DNA of 64,000 nt from Roseateles toxinivorans (GCF_004362525.1 NZ_SNXS01000004.1:186001-250000); one strand, 5' to 3'. Shown: positions 17,693 to 26,961, counted from the stretch's first letter. Program-made: numbers and translations. The notes: generated from the letters alone by a model not told the origin.

Positions 17693-18874
17693 ATGAGCAC
17701 CGACATCGTCATCGTCGCCGCCACCCGCACCGCCATTGGCAAGTTCGGTGGCGCCCTGGCCAAGACACCGGCCACCGAACTGGGCGCGGCCGTGCTGGCC
17801 GAGCTGATCAAGCGCACCGGCATCGAGGCTGGTCAGGTCAGCGAAGTCATTCTGGGCCAGGTCTTGCAGGCCGGCACCGGGCAGAATCCGGCGCGGCAGT
17901 CGGTCATCAAGGCGGGCTTCCCGAACACCGTGCCGGCCATGACCATCAACAAGGTCTGCGGCTCGGGCCTGAAGGCGGTGATGCTGGCCGCCCAGGCAAT
18001 ACGCGACGGCGACAGCGAGATCGTCATCGCCGGTGGCCAGGAGAGCATGAGCTTGAGCCCCCATGTGCTGAATGGCTCGCGCGACGGCCAGCGCATGGGC
18101 GACTGGAAGATGATCGACTCGATGATCGTCGATGGCCTGTGGGACGTCTACAACCAGTACCACATGGGCATCACGGCCGAGAACGTGGCCAAGAAATACG
18201 GCGTGTCGCGCGAACAGCAGGACGCACTGGCCCTGGGCTCGCAGCAGAAGGCCGCCGCGGCGCAGGACGCTGGCCGCTTCAAGGACGAAATCGTGCCCTT
18301 CAGCATCGCGCAGAAGAAGGGCGACCCGATCGTCTTCTCGGCCGACGAGTTCATCAACCGCAAGTCCAATGCCGAGGTGCTGGCCGGACTGCGTCCCGCC
18401 TTCGACAAGGCCGGCAGCGTCACCGCCGGCAATGCCTCGGGCCTGAACGACGGCGCCGCCGCCGTGATGGTGATGAGCGCGGCCAAGGCAGCCGCGCTGG
18501 GCCTGAAGCCGCTGGCGCGCATTGCCTCCTATGCCAGCGCCGGGCTGGACCCCGCCTATATGGGCATGGGCCCGGTGCCCGCCGCTCGCAAGGCGTTGGA
18601 GCGCGCAGGCTGGAAGGCCTCCGACCTGGACCTGCTGGAAATCAACGAGGCCTTCGCCGCCCAGGCCTGTGCCGTGCACAGCGAAATGGGCTGGGACACC
18701 AGCAAGGTCAATGTCAACGGCGGCGCGATCGCGCTGGGCCACCCTATCGGCGCCTCGGGCTGTCGCATTCTGGTCACGCTGCTGCACGAGATGCAAAAGC
18801 GCGACGCCAAGCGCGGTATTGCCAGCCTGTGCATAGGCGGTGGCCTCGGCGTGGCGCTGACCGTGGAGCGCTGA
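17693..18874 (+). CDS. phaA: acetyl-CoA acetyltransferase (beta-ketothiolase)
   Basis: The 393-residue thiolase condenses two acetyl-CoA to acetoacetyl-CoA, the first step of PHB synthesis. The acyl-accepting Cys89 lies in [11 protein letters not shown], the catalytic histidine near 350 in [10 protein letters not shown], and the second cysteine near 380 in SLCIGGG. It has a clear AGGAG box before the ATG and lies 53 bases behind phaC. Length and motifs are normal for biosynthetic thiolases. Confidence 0.94.
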   Translation: MSTDIVIVAATRTAIGKFGGALAKTPATELGAAVLAELIKRTGIEAGQVSEVILGQVLQAGTGQNPARQSVIKAGFPNTVPAMTINKVCGSGLKAVMLAAQAIRDGDSEIVIAGGQESMSLSPHVLNGSRDGQRMGDWKMIDSMIVDGLWDVYNQYHMGITAENVAKKYGVSREQQDALALGSQQKAAAAQDAGRFKDEIVPFSIAQKKGDPIVFSADEFINRKSNAEVLAGLRPAFDKAGSVTAGNASGLNDGAAAVMVMSAAKAAALGLKPLARIASYASAGLDPAYMGMGPVPAARKALERAGWKASDLDLLEINEAFAAQACAVHSEMGWDTSKVNVNGGAIALGHPIGASGCRILVTLLHEMQKRDAKRGIASLCIGGGLGVALTVER

Positions 18875-19016
18875 TATCGAGCACCGCAGCGCCGGCATGA
18901 GGGGGAACCCGATTGACCGGGCCAGCGGCCTGCGTGACCCTAGTTGACGGGTAGCTTGCCCAGACGAGCAGGCCCCGAGTTTTGGCAGACAGCGCTAGAA
19001 GCGCAAGGAGACATCA

Positions 19017-19754
19017 ATGACGCAGAAATTGGCTTACGTCACCGGCGGTATGGGTGGCATCGGAACCTCGATGTGCCAACGCCTGCACAAGGAAGGCTTC
19101 AAGGTCATCGCCGGTTGCGGCCCCAGCCGCGACTTCGACAAATGGCTGGGCGAGCAGAAGGCGCTGGGCTACACCTTCTACGCCTCGGTCGGCAATGTGG
19201 CCGAGTGGGAGTCGACGGTCGAGGCCTTCGCCAAGGTGCGCGCCGAACACGGTGAGGTGGATGTGCTGGTCAACAACGCCGGCATCACCCGCGACGGCAT
19301 GTTCCGCAAGATGAGCCGGGCCGACTGGGACGCCGTCATCAACACCAATCTGAACAGCATGTTCAATGTGACCAAGCAGGTCATCGAAGGCATGCTGGAT
19401 AAGGGCTGGGGCCGCATCATCAATATCTCGTCGGTGAACGGCGAGAAGGGCCAGTTCGGTCAGACCAACTACTCGGCGGCCAAGGCCGGCATGCACGGGT
19501 TCACGATGGCCCTGGCCCAGGAAGTGGCCAACAAGGGCGTGACGGTGAACACCATCAGCCCGGGCTATATCGCCACCGACATGGTCAAGGGCATTCGCCA
19601 GGACGTGCTGGACAAGATCGTTGCCACGATCCCTGTCAAGCGCCTGGGTACGCCGGAAGAAATCGCGTCCATCCTGGCCTGGTTGGCCGGCGAGGATTCG
19701 GGCTTCACTACCGGGGCGGACTTCAGCTGCAATGGTGGCTTGCACATGGGGTGA
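19017..19754 (+). CDS. phaB: acetoacetyl-CoA reductase
   Basis: The 245-residue short-chain dehydrogenase reduces acetoacetyl-CoA to (R)-3-hydroxybutyryl-CoA with NADPH. It shows the N-terminal glycine-rich cofactor site (VTGGMGGIGTSM), NNAG near 85, and the YSAAKAG catalytic Tyr/Lys near 150. The start follows an AAGGAG box. The 142-bp gap after phaA contains no gene. A strong hairpin follows the stop, ending the pha cluster. Confidence 0.94.
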   Translation: MTQKLAYVTGGMGGIGTSMCQRLHKEGFKVIAGCGPSRDFDKWLGEQKALGYTFYASVGNVAEWESTVEAFAKVRAEHGEVDVLVNNAGITRDGMFRKMSRADWDAVINTNLNSMFNVTKQVIEGMLDKGWGRIINISSVNGEKGQFGQTNYSAAKAGMHGFTMALAQEVANKGVTVNTISPGYIATDMVKGIRQDVLDKIVATIPVKRLGTPEEIASILAWLAGEDSGFTTGADFSCNGGLHMG

Positions 19755-19762
19755 AATGGGAC

Positions 19763-19788
19763 AGCAAGCAGCCCTGCGGCTGCTTGCT
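19763..19788 (+). terminator. hairpin after phaB
   Basis: AGCAAGCAGCC and GGCTGCTTGCT pair perfectly over 11 bp with a CTGC loop, nine bases after the phaB stop. No T-run follows, so it may act as a transcript 3' end or processing stem rather than a classic intrinsic terminator. Confidence 0.5.
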
Positions 19789-19800
19789 CGCCTATTTCAC

Positions 19801-19824
19801 GCCGAGGGCCTGCAGGCCCTCGGC
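19801..19824. repeat. 24-bp perfect palindrome
   Basis: Bases 19801-19824 form an uninterrupted palindrome (half-site GCCGAGGGCCTG) between the phaB hairpin and the end of the convergent AhpD-like gene. It may be a bidirectional terminator stem or a protein site; no T-run flanks it. Confidence 0.6.
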
Positions 19825-19833
19825 CGGGGAGCA

Positions 19834-20382
19834 TCAATCTCCAGGAAACCTCGCCCCATCTGCTTCCAGCGGCAGCTGCAGCGCATTGGTCAGATAGCTG
19901 ACCGTGCGGTAGAAACCGGCCAGCATCAGCAGCTCCAGCATCGCCTCGTCGCTGAAGCCGGCCTTCAGCCCACGCCAGAGCGCGTCATCGACTTGGCATT
20001 CGCGGTGCAGCGACTCGCACAGGCGCAGCAGATCGCGCTCCTCTTCGATCCAACAGCCATCTCCCGATCCGCCCCTTGCCAGCGACCGGACCTGCGCAGC
20101 GTCGAAGCCTGCGCGCGCGCCAAACAGCGCGATATGCACCCCCCACTCGTACTCGGACCGGCACAGCGCCGTGGTGCGTGCAATCACGATCTCGCGCTGC
20201 CTCAACGTCAGGTGGCCGCGGTCCAGCAGTCCGCCGGCAAAGAACTTACCGAACAGCCGCGGGTCCCGCGCCAGCGTGGTGAACAGGCGCAGCGGCGCGC
20301 GGCCGGGCGGCATGGTGCGGTCCAGCGCCTGCTGGATCTCGGTGGGGAATGGGGCCTGGGCTTCGGGCATACGTGCCGACAT
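19834..20382 (-). CDS. carboxymuconolactone decarboxylase / AhpD-like protein
   Basis: The 182-residue protein has the CMD/AhpD fold. Family features are REIVIARTTALCRSEYEWGVHIALF near residues 62-86 and a later ALLELLMLAGFYRTVSYLTNAL-like helix. The peroxidase CxxC motif of AhpD is absent (CRSEYEWGVH instead), which fits the decarboxylase-like subgroup. It is divergent from an HxlR-type regulator across a 59-bp gap holding an inverted repeat. The substrate is unknown; many HxlR-linked CMD proteins respond to quinones or aldehydes. Confidence 0.8.
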   Translation of the reverse strand: MSARMPEAQAPFPTEIQQALDRTMPPGRAPLRLFTTLARDPRLFGKFFAGGLLDRGHLTLRQREIVIARTTALCRSEYEWGVHIALFGARAGFDAAQVRSLARGGSGDGCWIEEERDLLRLCESLHRECQVDDALWRGLKAGFSDEAMLELLMLAGFYRTVSYLTNALQLPLEADGARFPGD

Positions 20383-20404
20383 GGTCTTGCTCCGCTATAG
20401 TTTG

Positions 20405-20430
20405 CATAGCAATGCTACTCATTTGCTATG
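20405..20430. promoter_or_regulatory. 8-bp inverted repeat, candidate HxlR operator
   Basis: CATAGCAA (20405-20412) and TTGCTATG (20423-20430) are exact reverse complements with a 10-base spacer. They sit in the AT-rich 59-bp gap between the divergent AhpD-like and HxlR genes, the usual place for an HxlR operator. Confidence 0.55.
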
Positions 20431-20441
20431 AAAAGTAAAGC

Positions 20442-20780
20442 ATGAAGACTCCAACGACCGGCACGCCGGTGCGTGGCTCGACGACCGGCCGCCCCATCAT
20501 GGTGGCGCTGGACCTGCTGGGCCGGCGCGCGGCGCTGCGCATCTTGTGGGAGCTGCGCGGCGAGCCCTTGACCTTTCGCGCGCTGCAGCAGGCCTGCGAC
20601 AGCAATCCCAGCCTGTTGAACACGCGGCTCAAGGAGTTGCGCGCCACCGGCCTGCTGGAGCATGCCGATGGCGGCTACCGGCTCAGCGCGAGCGGCCGCC
20701 AGCTGTTGACCGCGATGCAGCCCTTGTATGACTGGGCCGAGCAGTGGCAGGGTGGTGACGTCCCGCCGGCGCGACCTTGA
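20442..20780 (+). CDS. HxlR-family winged-helix regulator
   Basis: The 112-residue protein carries an HxlR-type winged helix. RAALRILWELRGEPLTFRALQQ leads into SNPSLLNTRLKELRATGLLEHADGGYRLSASG, the recognition helix and wing. It lacks the N-terminal cysteine often used by HxlR sensors, so thiol sensing is not supported. It is divergent from the AhpD-like gene and followed 12 bases later by an MFS gene, probably its other target. Confidence 0.83.
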   Translation: MKTPTTGTPVRGSTTGRPIMVALDLLGRRAALRILWELRGEPLTFRALQQACDSNPSLLNTRLKELRATGLLEHADGGYRLSASGRQLLTAMQPLYDWAEQWQGGDVPPARP

Positions 20781-20792
20781 GACAATCGAACC

Positions 20793-22040
20793 ATGGCCGA
20801 GCTTCAGTCTGATCAACCCAAGAAACCAGCCCTGAGCGACAAGCGCGAGCGCGGGCTGCTGTGGCTCTTGGCCTTCACCCAGTTCACGGTGATCACCGAT
20901 TTCGTCATCATGATGCCGCTGGGCCCGCAGATCATGGAGGCCTTCTCGGTCGGTCCGGCCGCGTTTGCCACCGCTGTGTCGGCCTACTCCTGGTGCTCCG
21001 GGCTCTCGGGCCTGATGTCGGCCACCTATATCGACCGCTTCGACCGCAAGCGCCTGCTGCTGGTGGTCTATGCGCTGTTCGCGCTGTCCAATCTTGGCTG
21101 TGCACTGGCCAGCAGCTTTTCGCTGATGGTCTTGTCGCGCGCATTTGCGGGGTTCACCGGTGGCGTGATGGGCGCGCTGGTGATGGCCATCGTGGCCGAT
21201 GTGATCCCAGCGCAGCGCCGGGGTACCGCCACCGGCCTGATCATGACGGCCTTCCCGATGGCGGCCGTGGCCGGCGTGCCGCTGGGCGTGTTTCTGGGTG
21301 CACGCCACGGTTGGCAGTCGCCGTTCTATGTGCTGGTGCTGGTCTCGGTGCTGATCTGGGTGATTGCGCGCTACGCCTTGCCAAGGCTGAATGCCCATCT
21401 GGCGCAGCGGCGGGTGCCGATGGCGGAGGTGCTGCCTCAGCTGTGGGCGCTGCTTAGGGAGCCGCGGCATCTGCGGGCGTTTGCGCTGTCGGGACCGATG
21501 ATGATGTCGGGCATGCTGGTGATTCCCTTCATCTCGCCGGTGTTCGTCGCCAATCTGCATCTCAAGCCCGAGGACCTGTCCTGGGTCTATATGGCCGGCG
21601 GGTTGGCCACGCTGTTCACCGCGCGGGCCGTGGGCCGCCTGAGCGACCGTTACGGCGCCGTGCGGGTGTTCCGGGTCTTGGCCCTGGTGTCCGCGCTGCC
21701 GCTGGTGGCCGTGACCTACCTGCCGGCCTGGCCGCTGTGGGGCCTGATGCTTTTCTTCCCGCTATTCATGGTGCCGGTGTCCGGCCGGGTGATCCCGATG
21801 CAGGCGCTGCTGTCCACCGTGCCGGCCATGGCCCAGCGCGGCGCCTTCATGAGCGTGAACAACGCCATCCAGTCGCTGGGCGTGGGCTGTGCGGTCTGGG
21901 TCGGCGGCCTGCTACTGAGCAATGGCCCCGGCGGCCGCGTCGAGGGCTATCACCTGAATGGTTGGCTGGCCCTGGCGCTAACAGCCTGGGCGATGTTCTG
22001 GATCGGCCGCGTGCGGCCCACCATTGCCGGTGCGCATTGA
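20793..22040 (+). CDS. MFS transporter
   Basis: The 415-residue membrane protein has about 12 helices. The motif-A-like loop between helices 2 and 3 reads YIDRFDRKRLLL, and a second copy follows helix 8 (GRLSDRYGAVRVFRVL). It belongs to the drug:H+ antiporter-like MFS group with an extended soluble N-terminus of about 25 residues. It probably shares a transcript with the HxlR regulator; an efflux role is inferred from that context. Confidence 0.85.
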   Translation: MAELQSDQPKKPALSDKRERGLLWLLAFTQFTVITDFVIMMPLGPQIMEAFSVGPAAFATAVSAYSWCSGLSGLMSATYIDRFDRKRLLLVVYALFALSNLGCALASSFSLMVLSRAFAGFTGGVMGALVMAIVADVIPAQRRGTATGLIMTAFPMAAVAGVPLGVFLGARHGWQSPFYVLVLVSVLIWVIARYALPRLNAHLAQRRVPMAEVLPQLWALLREPRHLRAFALSGPMMMSGMLVIPFISPVFVANLHLKPEDLSWVYMAGGLATLFTARAVGRLSDRYGAVRVFRVLALVSALPLVAVTYLPAWPLWGLMLFFPLFMVPVSGRVIPMQALLSTVPAMAQRGAFMSVNNAIQSLGVGCAVWVGGLLLSNGPGGRVEGYHLNGWLALALTAWAMFWIGRVRPTIAGAH

Positions 22041-22096
22041 AATTTCAGTACCATCGCGCCCTGCGTAACCCAAACCGTTTGATGAGGATGAAGAAC

Positions 22097-22924
22097 ATGG
22101 CGATGGACGTTGTTGATTACGAGATCAAGGGCGCCGAAATGCAGTTTGTCGAGGTCGAACTCGACCCCGGCGAGGCGGCGATTGGCGAGGCCGGCAGCAT
22201 GATGTTCATGGATGCAGGCATTGCCATGGACACCATCTTCGGCGACGGCTCGGCCGCCCAGGGCGGCTTTCTGGGCAAGCTGCTCGGCGCGGGCAAGCGC
22301 CTGATCACCGGTGAATCGCTGTTCACCACCGTCTACACCAATCAGGCCGGTGGCAAGCAGCGCGTGGCCTTTGCCGCCCCATACCCAGGCAAGATCCTGC
22401 CGATGGATCTGCGCCAGCTCGGTGGCACCCTGCTGTGCCAGAAGGATGCCTTTCTGTGCGCCGCGCGCGGCGTGTCGCTGGGCATAGCCTTTCAGCAGAA
22501 GATGTCAGTGGGCTTCTTCGGCGGCGAGGGCTTCATCATGCAGAAGCTTGACGGCGACGGCCTGGCCTTCGTCCATGCCGGGGGCACCGTCGTGAAGCGC
22601 GAGCTGCAGCCGGGCCAGACCCTGCTGGTGGACACCGGCTGCGTGGTCGCCTACACGCCCAGCGTCAACTTCGAGATCCAGTACGTCGGCAAGATCAAGA
22701 CGGCCCTGTTCGGCGGCGAGGGCCTGTTTCTGGCCAAGATGACCGGCCCGGGCACGATCTGGCTGCAAAGCCTGCCGTTCTCGCGCCTGGCCTCGCGCAT
22801 CTTCGCTGCGGCACCGCAGCGAGGCGGCAGCCGGGAGGAGGGCTCCTTGCTGGGTGGCGTTGCGGCTGGCGGCGTATTGGGAGGAGGGCTTTTGGGGGGC
22901 TTGCTGGGGGGCGATGACGAGTGA
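22097..22924 (+). CDS. AIM24 / TIGR00266 family protein
   Basis: The 275-residue protein has the AIM24 beta-sheet fold. Characteristic stretches are DYEIKGAEMQFVEVELDPGE at the start, FMDAGI, GKILPMDL and LFGGEGLFLAKMTGPGTIWLQSLPFSRLA. The tail is glycine-rich (GGVAAGGVLGGGLLGGLLGG). The function in bacteria is not known. ATG 22097 follows a GAGG box nine bases away; three in-frame ATGs crowd this site (22082, 22088, 22103). Confidence 0.85.
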   Translation: MAMDVVDYEIKGAEMQFVEVELDPGEAAIGEAGSMMFMDAGIAMDTIFGDGSAAQGGFLGKLLGAGKRLITGESLFTTVYTNQAGGKQRVAFAAPYPGKILPMDLRQLGGTLLCQKDAFLCAARGVSLGIAFQQKMSVGFFGGEGFIMQKLDGDGLAFVHAGGTVVKRELQPGQTLLVDTGCVVAYTPSVNFEIQYVGKIKTALFGGEGLFLAKMTGPGTIWLQSLPFSRLASRIFAAAPQRGGSREEGSLLGGVAAGGVLGGGLLGGLLGGDDE

Positions 22925-22947
22925 GTCGGCTGGACTCTGCTTGATCT

Positions 22948-22976
22948 GCATCAGGCTCGCAAGCCGAGCCTGATGC
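22948..22976 (+). terminator. 12-bp perfect hairpin after the AIM24 gene
   Basis: GCATCAGGCTCG (22948-22959) pairs fully with bases 22965-22976 around a five-base loop, 24 bases after the stop codon and 43 before the next gene. There is no T-run, so a Rho-independent terminator is likely but not certain. Confidence 0.5.
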
Positions 22977-23018
22977 CCTCGCCGCCTACACTAGACGGTT
23001 CAGCTCCCAGACCCCGGA

Positions 23019-24017
23019 TTGCCCTTGAACCTGCTTACTCTGACTTTGCGCCGCAGCCTGGCCCTGGTGGCCTGTGCCGTGGCTGGCCTGGCCCAGGCCG
23101 CCTCGCCGCCAATCTTCGTGCTCAACTCGCTGGACGCCGACATCAGCGTGATCGATGCGGACACCTTCACCCAGATCAAGCGCATCCCGACCGGCAAGGA
23201 GCCGCACCATCTGTACCTGACGCCGGACGAGAAGTCGCTGATCGTGGCCAATGCGCTGGGCGATTCGCTGACCTTCATCAACCCGGTCACGGCCGAGGTG
23301 CAGCGCACCCTGCGCGGCATTGCCGACCCTTACCATCTGCGCTTCTCGCCGGACATGAAGTGGTTCATCACGGCGGCGAACCGCCTCAACCACGTCGATC
23401 TCTACCATTGGCTGCCGCTGGAAACAAATCCGCTGAAGCTGATCAAGCGCATCGAAGCACCCGAGACGCCCAGCCACCTCTACATCGACAGCAAGAGCAC
23501 GCTGCTCTATGTGTCCATCCAGGACAGCGACGAGCTGATGGTGATAGACCTCAACACCCAGACGCCGCGCTGGAAGATCAAGGTCGGCAAGATGCCGGCC
23601 GACATCTACCTGACGCCCGATGACAAGCACATCCTGGTGGCCCTGACCGGCGACAAGCTGGTCGAGATCTATGACGTCACCGGCGCCCAGCCGAAGCTGG
23701 TCAAGCGCCTGCCCACGGGCAATGGGGCCCACTCGTTCCGCGCCTGGGGCGACAAGCGCCATGTGCTGGTCAGCAACCGCGCCGGCAATACCATCAGCAA
23801 GATCGACCTGCAGGGCTTTGCCGTGGTCGATCAGTTCCCGGGCCCCGGCGGCCCGGACGATATGGAATTGCTGCCCGATGGCAAGACGCTGCTGGTCGGT
23901 TCCCGCTGGGCCGGCAAGCTGACGATGATTGACACGAAGACGCGCAAGGTCGTCAAGCAGGTCAAGGTGGGCAAGTCGCCGCATGGCGTCTGGACCCTGA
24001 ACCATGCGCCGCGCTGA
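23019..24017 (+). CDS. YncE-like beta-propeller protein, secreted
   Basis: The 332-residue protein has a signal peptide ending near residue 28 (LAQAAS) followed by seven-bladed propeller repeats of the YncE/cytochrome d1 type, seen as recurring DISVIDADTF, DELMVIDLNTQ and GKLTMIDTKTRK blade strands. Relatives are periplasmic and bind ligands or DNA; none has a settled enzymatic role. No ATG is available; the start is a TTG. Its 3' end overlaps the deacetylase gene by 14 bases, so they form an operon. Confidence 0.78.
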   Translation: MPLNLLTLTLRRSLALVACAVAGLAQAASPPIFVLNSLDADISVIDADTFTQIKRIPTGKEPHHLYLTPDEKSLIVANALGDSLTFINPVTAEVQRTLRGIADPYHLRFSPDMKWFITAANRLNHVDLYHWLPLETNPLKLIKRIEAPETPSHLYIDSKSTLLYVSIQDSDELMVIDLNTQTPRWKIKVGKMPADIYLTPDDKHILVALTGDKLVEIYDVTGAQPKLVKRLPTGNGAHSFRAWGDKRHVLVSNRAGNTISKIDLQGFAVVDQFPGPGGPDDMELLPDGKTLLVGSRWAGKLTMIDTKTRKVVKQVKVGKSPHGVWTLNHAPR

Positions 24018-24789
24018 GGTGTGCCGGACCCTGCTGACGCTTGTTCTGGCCGGCCTGCAGGCCGGTGCCTGGGCCCAGGCCTGTGACAAACCGGTCTATC
24101 TGACCTTCGACACCGGCCATATGGAGGTGGCGCCGCTGGTCGCCGAGGTCCTGCAGCGCCATCAGATCAAGGCTACTTTCTTCCTGGCCAGCGAGATCAC
24201 CAAGACCGGCGGCACCAGCCTCGACACCACCTGGGCCCCCTGGTGGAAGGCGCGTGCCGCCGAAGGTCACGATTTCGGCAGCCACACCTGGGAGCACGAC
24301 ACCTGGCTGGCCGATCGGGCCGATGGCGGCTTTCGTGTGCGCACCGGCACCGGGCCCGAGCCGGGCCGCATTCGAGAGGTCACGGCCGCGGCCTACTGCG
24401 AAGGTCTCAAGCGCAGCGCTGTGCGCTTCCAGGAGATGACAGGGCAAGTCATGGCCCCGATCTTCCGGGCCCCCGGCGGACGTACCTCACCGGCACTGCT
24501 GGCCACGGCTCAGGCCTGTGGCTTCACCCATGTCCCCTGGTCGCCCAACGGTTTTCTCGGTGACGAACTGGACAGCGACAAATACCCCAATGCCCAGCTG
24601 CTGGAGCGCGCGCTGAAGAGCGTGCGCAGCGGCGACGTGCTATTGGCTCATCTGGGCATCTGGAGCCGTCAGGCCCCCTGGGCGCCGGCCGTGCTTGAGC
24701 CGCTGATCGTCGGCCTGAAGGCCAGGGGTCTGTGCTTTGCGCCTTTGCGCGATCATCCGGTCTATGGCCCCCTGATCAAGAAACCCTAG
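24004..24789 (+). CDS. polysaccharide deacetylase family protein
   Basis: The 261-residue protein has a signal peptide to about residue 25 (GAWAQA) and the NodB homology domain. Motif 1 reads TFDTG (34-38), with the base Asp36 kept but the second, metal-binding aspartate replaced by Thr37. Motif 2 is SHTWEH (His94, His98) and motif 3 FRAPGG. Carbohydrate esterase family 4 members remove N-acetyl groups from chitin-like or peptidoglycan chains. The variant motif 1 may be normal for this betaproteobacterial subgroup, but metal binding must differ. It overlaps its neighbours on both sides. Confidence 0.8.
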   Translation: MRRAEVCRTLLTLVLAGLQAGAWAQACDKPVYLTFDTGHMEVAPLVAEVLQRHQIKATFFLASEITKTGGTSLDTTWAPWWKARAAEGHDFGSHTWEHDTWLADRADGGFRVRTGTGPEPGRIREVTAAAYCEGLKRSAVRFQEMTGQVMAPIFRAPGGRTSPALLATAQACGFTHVPWSPNGFLGDELDSDKYPNAQLLERALKSVRSGDVLLAHLGIWSRQAPWAPAVLEPLIVGLKARGLCFAPLRDHPVYGPLIKKP

Positions 24790-25764
24790 ATGGACAGCTT
24801 GTACGACACCGTGACCGACGCCTTTGGCCAGGTGCAGCAAGTCCTGTTCGAGGCGGTCGTGCAGCCGCTGGTGTTTGGCCTGGGCATGAGCAATCTGATG
24901 GAGGAGGCCTTTGCCGCCACCGGCTGGCTGCTGGTGGGCCTGCTGCAGATCGCCGTCATGCTGACGGTGATTCGGGCCTTGGAGCGGCGCCGTCCCGTCG
25001 AACCGGTGGTGGACCGCTCGGCGGTACGTGTCGATGTGATCTACACCCTGATCCACCGCCTGGGCCTGTTCCGCCTGGCGATGTTTTTCAGCATCGATCC
25101 GCTCTGGGATGCCCTGTTCGGCGCATGGCGCCTGGCGGGTGTGCCCACCTTCCAGCTCGATGGCATCTGGCCCGGCGTCAGCGATCAGCCGCTCATCAGC
25201 TTTGTGCTCTACCTGCTGGCCTTCGACCTGCTCGACTACTGGATCCATCGCGGCCAGCACCACTTCAACTGGTGGTGGAAGCTGCACGCGCTGCATCACA
25301 GCCAACGCCAGATGACGATGTGGAGCGACAACCGCAACCACCTGCTTGACGACCTGCTGCGCGACGCCATCTTCGTGCTGGTGGCCCGCTTCATCGGCAT
25401 CGCCCCGGGCCAGTTCGTGGCCGTGGTGGCCGTGTCGCAGCTGATGGAGAGCCTGCAGCATGCCAATGTGCGGCTGTGGTTCGGCCCGGTGCTGGAGCGC
25501 ATGCTGGTCAGCCCGCGCTTTCATCGCGTGCACCACGCCATCGGTGTCGGCCATGAGTCGGCGGGAAAGGGCACGCTGGGCGGCTGCAACTTCGCCGTGC
25601 TGCTGCCGGTCTGGGATGTGCTGTTCCGCACCGCGGACTTCGGCCTGCGCTACGAGCCCACCGGCATCCGCGATCAGCTGCCCGACGAGGGCGGGCGCGA
25701 CTATGGTCGGGGCTTCTGGGCCCAGCAGTGGCTGGGGCTGAAACGCCTGGCCGGCCGCGCCTGA
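24790..25764 (+). CDS. fatty acid hydroxylase / sterol desaturase superfamily protein
   Basis: The 324-residue integral membrane protein carries the histidine clusters of the di-iron hydroxylase superfamily: HRGQHH near 156-161, HALHHSQRQ near 169, and HRVHHAIGVGHES near 242. Several hydrophobic helices precede and separate them. It starts at the base after the deacetylase stop codon, so it is the third gene of the operon. The lipid substrate is unknown. Confidence 0.85.
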   Translation: MDSLYDTVTDAFGQVQQVLFEAVVQPLVFGLGMSNLMEEAFAATGWLLVGLLQIAVMLTVIRALERRRPVEPVVDRSAVRVDVIYTLIHRLGLFRLAMFFSIDPLWDALFGAWRLAGVPTFQLDGIWPGVSDQPLISFVLYLLAFDLLDYWIHRGQHHFNWWWKLHALHHSQRQMTMWSDNRNHLLDDLLRDAIFVLVARFIGIAPGQFVAVVAVSQLMESLQHANVRLWFGPVLERMLVSPRFHRVHHAIGVGHESAGKGTLGGCNFAVLLPVWDVLFRTADFGLRYEPTGIRDQLPDEGGRDYGRGFWAQQWLGLKRLAGRA

Positions 25765-25779
25765 GCGCCGGCCCGCCGA

Positions 25780-26853
25780 TCAATCGGCCGGCGCGAGTTT
25801 GATGCGGTTGCGACCGCTGGACTTGGCCTCGTACAGGGCCAGGTCGGCGCGGGCCATGATGGCCGTGGCGACAGTGTCCGGGCCAGGCGTCTGCACGGCC
25901 ATGCCGATGCTGACCGTGACGGGCCGCAAGGGCCAGTGGCTGTGCTTCAGCGAGCTCATCATCTTCTGTGCCGTCACCCGTGCGCCGTCGACATCGGTAT
26001 TGGGCAAGATGGCCGCGAACTCCTCGCCACCATAGCGGGCCAGACAGTCGCAGTTGCGCAGGCTCTGGCGCAGCGCCTCGGCCACGGCGGCCAGTGCGAT
26101 GTCCCCGGCCGGATGGCCGAACTCGTCGTTGAACCGCTTGAATCTGTCGACGTCGATCATCAGCAGGGCCATCGATTGGCCGGCGCGCCGGTGACGGTTC
26201 CATTCTTCCTGCAGCCGCCGGTCCAATGCCCGGCGATTCCAGGCGCCGGTCAAGCTGTCGGTCAGGCTCTCGTGGGCCAGCTGGCGCATCGCCTGGCGCA
26301 GCTCCAGCTGCGCGACGACCTGGCGCGCCAGCGCCTTCAGGGCCAGCTGCTGCTGCGGCTCCAGGCGGCGGGGCTTGCTGTCGAGGACGCAGATCGTGCC
26401 AAGCGCCAGGCCCTGCGGGTTCACCAGCGGCGCGCCGGCATAAAAGCGAATGCCCAGCGGGCCGGTCACCAGGGGGTTGTCCTTGAAGCGCGGGTCCTGC
26501 GTCGCGTCGTTGACCACCATCGTGTTCTCAGGCTGCAGGATGGCATGGGCGCAGAACGCAATCTCGCGCGGTGTCTCGCGCGTGTCGACGCCGATCCTGG
26601 ACTTGAACCACTGGCGGTGCTCGTCAACCAGCGATACCAGGGCGACCGGCGTGCCGCAGATCGTCGAGGCCAGGGTGGTGAGGTCGTCGTAGGCCTGCTC
26701 GGCATCGGTGTCGAGAATCTGGTAGCCGAGCAGCGCCGCCAGACGCTGGGCCTCGTTGGCCGCCGCCGGGGCGGCAGCACCGGGCCCGGGGGCAGTGCCT
26801 GGCTCGGGCTCGGGCTTGTCGGCCGTTTCGCCCAGCGGGGGGACGAGCTTCAT
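25780..26853 (-). CDS. GAF-GGDEF diguanylate cyclase
   Basis: The 357-residue cytoplasmic protein has a GAF domain (about 35-190) and a GGDEF domain (195-350). The active site is intact as GGEEF (275-279), and an inhibitory RxxD site (Arg266-Asp269) lies five residues upstream, so c-di-GMP synthesis with product inhibition is expected. The start at 26853 follows an AAGGAA-like box. It could feed the LapD system encoded about 13 kb away, but this link is only inferred. Confidence 0.88.
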   Translation of the reverse strand: MKLVPPLGETADKPEPEPGTAPGPGAAAPAAANEAQRLAALLGYQILDTDAEQAYDDLTTLASTICGTPVALVSLVDEHRQWFKSRIGVDTRETPREIAFCAHAILQPENTMVVNDATQDPRFKDNPLVTGPLGIRFYAGAPLVNPQGLALGTICVLDSKPRRLEPQQQLALKALARQVVAQLELRQAMRQLAHESLTDSLTGAWNRRALDRRLQEEWNRHRRAGQSMALLMIDVDRFKRFNDEFGHPAGDIALAAVAEALRQSLRNCDCLARYGGEEFAAILPNTDVDGARVTAQKMMSSLKHSHWPLRPVTVSIGMAVQTPGPDTVATAIMARADLALYEAKSSGRNRIKLAPAD

Positions 26854-26961
26854 TCGGTACTTCCTTAGGCGATTCTGTCGCCGCTCAGGGCGTTGCTCTC
26901 GATGATAGCCGTCTCGCGGCTGGCGCTTCTCGCGCCATTTCCATCGCGTATGCTTGAGCGC

